In this document: positions 8,945 to 13,279 of the stretch, in pieces
Numbering within the stretch: the first letter of the stretch is position 1
How the letters are laid out: every line of letters begins with the position of its first letter
Assembly (NCBI GenBank): GCA_900618425.1
Contig: UZAN01054420.1
Location: 2,231 to 15,509 of the forward strand
Direction of reading: 5' to 3'
DNA length: 13,279 nucleotides
DNA from: Echinostoma caproni
Taxonomy: Eukaryota > Platyhelminthes > Trematoda > Plagiorchiida > Echinostomatidae
Notes under the pieces: generated by a model
Told to the model about the DNA's origin: nothing
Databases searched by the model: none
Seen by the model: only the letters and a program-made list of their open reading frames with translations
Position numbers and translations under genes: made by a program

Positions 8945-9248
8945 TGACTCCAACGCGGGTATGGAATCCAACTCGGATCCACATCCCATTTCCGTTAGGA
9001 CTATGTAGCAGCTTCGCAATTTAATGCTAAGCCTGCTCAGGCTCTCGCCTGTTCCGCTCAATTCTACTGTTTTAGCTAGAACGTCCTTTACTACAGCCCT
9101 GGCTGCTTCTTGCGGTCGATCGAATAGTTTATCGAGTATCTCCCTAGCCGTATGATACCCATCTTCCTCTGACATTAGCATGTACGGTTCTACTGCCTAT
9201 CTAGCTACTCCCTTACAATAGCGTAACAGATAAGTCAGTTTTCTACCT
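8941..9248 (-). pseudogene. BEL/Pao-type gag fragment (DUF1759-like), minus strand
   Basis: Gag of BEL/Pao LTR retrotransposons forms the particle and carries a conserved helical region (DUF1759). Read from 9248 leftwards, the frame gives KLTYLLRYCKGVAR, one stop, AVEPYMLM, then GYHTAREILDKLFDRPQEAA, a long Ser/Leu helix with IVLTEMGCGSELDS, and ends at ALESVIQ (about 8943). The order (RLxYLLxxCKGxA, a GY.xAxxxLxxxFGRP-like turn, an ELGxxSDL-like turn) matches this family as I know it. One stop in about 100 codons makes it a relatively good piece. It is cut on its C-terminal side where the plus-strand CR1 fragment begins. On its N-terminal side a minus-strand CR1 RT intervenes before a possible gag start. 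Assignment is from motif pattern without a database search. Confidence 0.72.
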
Positions 9249-9249
9249 T

Positions 9250-9800
9250 TCCCACAAGAGCGTCTAGTAAAGAAGCCATGAAAACGGCATGAGATATCAT
9301 GCCGGAACCGTAAGCTTTGGTCAGGTTATCAATGACAGTCAGCATATTGTTGATGCAAGACCTTCAATGTAGAAATCTGTGCTGAAAACGAGAAAGAAGG
9401 TTATTGCCAATAAGATGCTTCGGGATTTCATCTTTTATAAGACGCTCGAAAATTTTGCTGGGGATGCTGGTTAGGGAAATGGGACGGTAGCTAACAGGGA
9501 AGTGTCTACCGCCTTTTGTGTAGATGGGGTAAATAACGGCTTCATTCCAGCTTGTGGAAAAGATTCCCTCGTCCATACCACGTTGGAAGAGAAGGGTGTA
9601 CGGGGCAGCTAGTCCACCAGCTGACTCCACCAGTAACCTGGGGTGTATATTATCAGGTCCCATGAAGCAATACGGATAAGTGCTCCGGAGTCTTCTTTAA
9701 ACCTTATCTTGTGTAAAAAGGATGGATGGATCCTAGGGATGAATTTGTATCTGGCGGCTGCAGAATGGGGTGATTGGGGAGTTGAATGTTTTCTACTCTT
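9250..9800 (-). pseudogene. CR1-like reverse transcriptase fragment (linker and fingers), minus strand
   Basis: From about 9735 leftwards the frame gives FTQDKV, a stop, RRLRSTYPYCF, then a long open run of about 100 codons (9663-9364) starting MGPDNIHPRLL. This contains SWNEAVIYPIYTKGG, VSYRPISLTSIPSKIFERL and NNLLSRFQHRFLH. A frame change leads to SCINNMLTVIDNLTKAY and SGMISHAVFM (about 9345-9270), the approach to RT motif A; the catalytic VDFSKAFD block itself is garbled. It therefore holds the N-terminal half of RT and stops before the active site. Both the endonuclease and the RT C-terminal half are missing. The upstream limit near 9800 is approximate. The piece lies between two gag-like stretches on the same strand. 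Confidence 0.88.
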
Positions 9801-9809
9801 CCCTTGTAG

Positions 9810-10123
9810 GTTGACTTGGAGCACCTGAATGCTGCGTCTTCTGCATTGCCGTTGCACTCAATCTCTGCAAGAGCCAGCTTAGCCTCGGACCCGCACAATC
9901 GTTGCCGAAAGACGGCATCCTTTACCTTACATTCAAATCTGTGTCTATCCCTCAATAATCGTAGTTCTACTTCTGTCTTTTTCATTGCAGATCTCGTGCT
10001 GCTGTGTGATCCCCCCAAGGATGGCTTAGAACTCAAACCCCAAACGATGGTGGTTTCTTCACCTTCTTTCTCTCCTGAGGAGGATAGTCTGACTGAAATA
10101 GATTGATCAAGTTGACACGACAT
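9810..10123 (-). pseudogene. Possible BEL/Pao gag N-terminal region, charged helix
   Basis: A minus-strand frame from the ATG at 10123-10121 opens MSCQLDQSISVRLSSSGEKE. After a Ser-rich stretch comes a long charged helix: MKKTEVELRLLRDRHRFE, then VFRQRLCGSEAKLALAEIE. BEL/Pao gag proteins commonly begin with a Ser-rich segment and an Ala/Glu/Arg-rich coiled coil ahead of the DUF1759-like part. A DUF1759-like fragment on the same strand lies at 8941-9248 with CR1 sequence between, so the order fits a split gag. The open frame (to 9704) runs into the CR1 linker without a stop, so the exact junction is uncertain. This call is inference from composition and context; ORF1 of a non-LTR element is the main alternative. 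Confidence 0.42.
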
Positions 10124-10840
10124 GAAATTCAATTTAGGAACAAAATATTGAAGACAAAGAAGAAGAATTTAAAAGAGCTCACCGAACGTAATTTGACCAA
10201 GATTTCAAACTGTAACAGCAATCCGAACAACGTTCAGGACGAATCGCAATGTCTCGACTTCGACTGACCAAATTTCTAGCACGGAGGCAAACAGATGAAC
10301 GACAGTTGAAATTTCGTGCCTATTATAGGCATACATCAATACATATTTGAGACTTACGAAACCGTCGCGGGTCCCAGTTACAGAACGACAAACAATTGAG
10401 AACATCACGGAGCGAGACAGCAAAGATACCAAGCGGGTGATGCGGAGGTCGGTTAAAACAACTGTTAAAGGTTGAGTTCATTAAAGAGAAAGAAGCGATA
10501 AGAAAAGGAAGATAATGTACTTAGAAAAGTATTGTGTAGAAAAGCTTTCGAAAACCGTCACACCTCATCCGGCCATCTTCAAGCCGCTCGCAATGATTTG
10601 GGCGGCTCCCATTTTTTCGATATAGGAGAAATCCCTAAGATTGAATGAGGTACCGAATGTACCGGATTGACGTCCGATGATAGTGACTCGCAGATACCAA
10701 ACCCCCCGAATTCGCGTCAGAAGTAAATGCTGGGAAATCTACGTGTACTGCATAATGAATCATCACTCAATGGAAATACAACAACATACCTCAAATTAGG
10801 GGCCACCCGGTCTAGGATGAACTATCGGTTCAGAACGGCA
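10124..10840. other. No feature recognised
   Basis: No gene, tandem repeat or RNA is recognised in these roughly 700 bp. The stretch could include 5' untranslated or LTR sequence of the gag-bearing element, which would begin upstream on the minus strand, that is to the right of 10123. No paired copy of any LTR exists within the window to test this. Confidence 0.35.
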
Positions 10841-11039
10841 AGCGCAAATGTGCCTCGAAAACACTATCTTAGAAATCAGAGAAGGAATGCAATTTGGATA
10901 TAGAGACAGCGCTATTCAAGGGGCGGTGAGACCAATCACAGGGATGGGAAAGCGAAGTGACATCAAAGTCGGAAGCGCGACAGACGGCAACCGTAATCAC
11001 GGTGTAATTGAGAGAATAGACAACGAACACGAGGAGGGT

Positions 11040-11480
11040 GTCTGGGAAGGTTAAACACACAAGGGTGGGCGATAGCATGTGGGTCAAGAAACAACTGAGT
11101 ATGAAAAGGGATGAATAGTGAAGACTGTACAGTAAACATAGCGGGTGGGTGATGAAACGGTGACCACAATAACAAGCGTCAGTTTCTGTGCTGGATCGAG
11201 ATAGTTGAAAACGATAATGGATTAAGCACAGAACGAGCTACGATAGTTGCTACGACAAAGTTCCATAAGGGATGGCAATAGTATAATACGAGAATAGGAA
11301 GACAGTTACCACGACACAGTTTCCGTGTGGGGTGGAGATAAAGGATTACAGTAACAAGTTGGACGAGGAAAGGGTCACGACAATCAGTACCAAACGGTTT
11401 CCATGTGGAGTGTAGATAATATATCGCGATAACAGGCCGGACGAAGAACGGGTTGCGACGATTAGTACCGGGAGTTGCTA
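11040..11480. repeat. Diverged minisatellite, period about 78 bp
   Basis: A recurring block of the form GTTTCCRTGTGGRGTGKAGATA, followed by GATTACARTAACAAG-like and GGACGARGAAMGGGT..ACGA-like blocks, recurs with drift. Block starts lie near 11050, 11132, 11182, 11260, 11319, 11397 and 11474, giving spacings of 82, 50, 78, 59, 78 and 77. The best-matching pair is 11319/11397. Short units are readily explained by deletions inside the repeat. Weaker traces (GTAATCAC-type strings at about 10993 and 11495) suggest the array once extended further both ways. It directly precedes the 5'-truncated CR1-like copy at 11732. Confidence 0.65.
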
Positions 11481-11481
11481 T

Positions 11482-11731
11482 GTGAGGCGGTTATGTAATC
11501 ACAAGGGAATTACGGAAAAGTACAAACAAAATGTTCACGGAGGGGGAACGTTCCGATCCGGTTGGCAAAGGTCAATAAACTGGGAGTTGGTTAGGGCCAA
11601 ACATGAATTCTTGAGTTGTGAACCGAGTAAAGGTAGGTCCGGTGTACGTAATTTCAAATCATACAAAAAAGCGTCTTACACCGAAAGATTGGAGGATGGC
11701 GACAGCTTTCACGATACAGAATTGAGGTAAT
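11482..11731 (+). other. Open stretch between minisatellite and RT, unassigned
   Basis: A plus-strand frame of 82 codons ends at TAA 11728-11730. Its start lies within the end of the minisatellite (CNHKGITEKY). No CR1 endonuclease or linker motif is seen, so it is probably repeat-derived sequence rather than part of the RT that follows. Confidence 0.25.
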
Positions 11732-13058
11732 CGAAAGGCGCCAAAGAACTACAGACCAGTTATTCTAACTAATATCCTCTGTAAAGGACTTGAGACAATC
11801 TTTTGATACGGTATAGGTGAGCATATTGCGCTCCACAACCTACTATCCCTGACTCAACATGGGTTCCTCAAAAAGAGGTCATGTCACAGCAATCTGTTGT
11901 TCTTCCCAGATGAAGTTACAAGGAAGTTGGACGAAGGCCTAGAAGTGGAAGTTTGCTACTTGGACTTTAGAAAGGATTTTGATTCGGTTAATCACCGGTA
12001 GCTCGTTAAAAAGCTCGAGATCTTTGGCCTTCCTGGGACTCTGCTTAAATGGATAGGGGCGTTTTGTACAGACGGACCTTCAGAGTTCCTGTAGGAGAGG
12101 CACCATCTCTTGAGGGAAAGTCACCAGTGGGGTGCCAGAAGGCTCCGTCCTAGGCCTGATAAATTTCCTGCTGTACGTCGATGACTAAGTTAGGGGTTTG
12201 TCCATCCCGACATTCGTGTTTGCTGGCGACGTGAAGCTAGTTAACCCAGGTCCGCAACTACAGGAAGGCCTAACAAAGGTTATCTGTTGGACTCAAATAT
12301 GGGACCTAGACCTAAACCCATCAAAGTGTCACATATTGAACACTGACGGCGGTCCAATTAGTGAAAGCACAATTTCGGAAATCACCGAACTAACGCGCCC
12401 AAACGAAGGACTTAGGGAAAGTAGTTTCCGACATTACAAGCCAGGCGGACAGTGCAAAGCCGCAGCACAATGGGCGAGTGATCAACTATTCCAGTTGAGA
12501 AATACACTGACCACACGAAAGGCAGAAGTCTTAATCCCGTTGTATAAGGCACCGGTGAGAACCTACCTAGAATACTGTGTTCAGGCCTGGTCACCCTACA
12601 ATCAAAAAGGCATCCAGTGCATCGAGAAGGTTCAAAGGTTAGCCACTCGGATGGCATCGGGAATGAGGGGCAAATCATATGGAGAAAGCCTTGAAGCGTT
12701 AGACTTCTTTTCTATGGAAAGAAGACTCCTTCGAGGTGACCTCATAGAAATATTTAAAATAATGAAAGGATTCACTGCCGTAAGAACCGAAAGTTTATTC
12801 ACTCGAAAGCTCGTAGAGGTGACCAGGGGACATAGTCTAAAGCTCTTAAAACCAAGGGCTAGCCTCAGTGTGCGATTTAACTTCTACACGAACCGAGTGG
12901 TTGATAGATGGAATCAGCTATCACCACACCTGATGGAATGTGCGTCTACAGTCGACTTCAAGAGGCAGTTAGAGGTGCTTTGGACCCAACTATACCCAGA
13001 GGTAGTATATCAGCGGGGTCTGAGGTTGTTTAGAGTTGACATGTTTCTTGTTTCCTAA
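11732..13058 (+). pseudogene. CR1-like reverse transcriptase, 5'-truncated, with intact C-terminal 289 codons
   Basis: The fragment begins abruptly inside RT with PKNYRPVILTNILCKGLE (11741). It continues HNLLSLTQHGFLKKRSC (about 11834), LDEGLEVEVCYLDFRKDFDSV (motif A, about 11928-11990, first catalytic Asp present) and LVKKLEIFGLPGTLLKWIG. After frame changes near 12060-12120 comes SGVPEGSVLGLINFLLYVDD (12126-12185) and a TAA at 12186. From 12189 the frame is open for 289 codons to TAA 13056-13058. The active-site box reads FAGD (12219-12230), so one of the paired catalytic Asp residues is Gly. Thumb and C-terminal blocks follow: DLDLNPSKCHIL, YLEYCVQAWSPYN, EKVQRLATRMASG, RRLLRGDLIEIFKIMKGF and NFYTNRVVDRWNQLSPHL, the normal end of this ORF2 type. 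Endonuclease and RT N-terminus are missing, as expected for incomplete reverse transcription. Damage is mild compared with the other copies, so it is probably the youngest. Confidence 0.93.
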
Positions 13059-13279
13059 ATAATCTCGCAGATATCGTACTCGAACCAGTTTCCTGCCGCA
13101 AAACAATTCCAGGATAGCGACTGAAGCGAGTTTGAAGGTCTGTGGGAAGAAACCGTCTAACGAAGCAAGATTCTGGACGCTTGGTTGGCGAAAGCGTGTT
13201 CCGTCATATGATACCCGGCCTGACCCCGAATGTTCCTAGGGCTCTTAGATTGCAGGGTGGTAGAGCACCAAGAATGCAC
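13059..13279. other. 3' flank of the last CR1-like copy
   Basis: This follows the ORF2 stop and should contain the element's 3' untranslated region. No AATAAA, poly-A tail or terminal microsatellite is visible before the window ends, so the element's 3' boundary cannot be set. Confidence 0.4.

Noticed and set aside
12412..12678. Minus-strand 88-codon open frame
   Set aside because: Lies antisense to the well-supported RT C-terminal frame; it is a shadow.
1..13279. tRNA, rRNA, CRISPR arrays and bacterial operons
   Set aside because: Looked for T-loop GGTTCRANYCC patterns, regularly spaced short identical repeats and co-directional intact genes; none was found.

Overview
This window looks like repeat-rich, non-genic DNA from an animal genome. 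There is no operon structure, no ribosome-binding-site pattern and no long intact gene. Almost everything recognisable is the decayed remains of retroelements: CR1/Jockey-type non-LTR elements, a BEL/Pao-type LTR element and a Penelope-like element. They are broken by stops, frameshifts, deletions and nested insertions. This mix and the style of the CR1-like proteins suggest a parasitic flatworm (trematode or cestode). That assignment is inference from family resemblance, not proof.

Left third (1-3840). A plus-strand CR1-like element dominates. A possible ORF1 remnant with a coiled-coil-like stretch starts at 390. ORF2, carrying apurinic-type endonuclease, reverse transcriptase and C-terminal domain, can be followed in shifting frames from 1482 to a stop at 3838-3840. 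An endonuclease piece from a different CR1-like element lies on the minus strand at about 745-1055, between the ORF1-like and ORF2 parts. About 100 residues after the RT palm are missing from ORF2 near 3470-3485.

Middle (3841-8400). This part is mostly unassigned. Two inverted copies of a diverged, partly tandem repeat with a unit of about 277 bp lie at about 5826-6279 and 7517-7990. Between them is a fragment of a Penelope-like element: the linker plus the CxC/GIY-YIG endonuclease core. Each arm carries the same small hairpin, and the two stems differ by a compensatory base-pair change.

Right third (8400-13279). A plus-strand CR1 RT fragment (about 8415-8944) abuts a minus-strand BEL/Pao gag fragment (about 8941-9248). 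Next comes a minus-strand CR1 RT fragment (about 9250-9800), then a minus-strand stretch resembling the charged N-terminal part of BEL/Pao gag (about 9810-10123). The order is consistent with a gag gene split by CR1 sequence. After about 900 bp with nothing recognisable, an irregular minisatellite with a period near 78 bp (about 11040-11480) leads into another 5'-truncated CR1-like RT (11732-13058). The last 289 codons of that copy are fully open, so it is probably the youngest copy here.

No gene in the window appears functional, and no new system was found. The most interesting signals are the inverted hairpin-bearing repeats around the Penelope-like fragment and the nested gag/CR1 arrangement.
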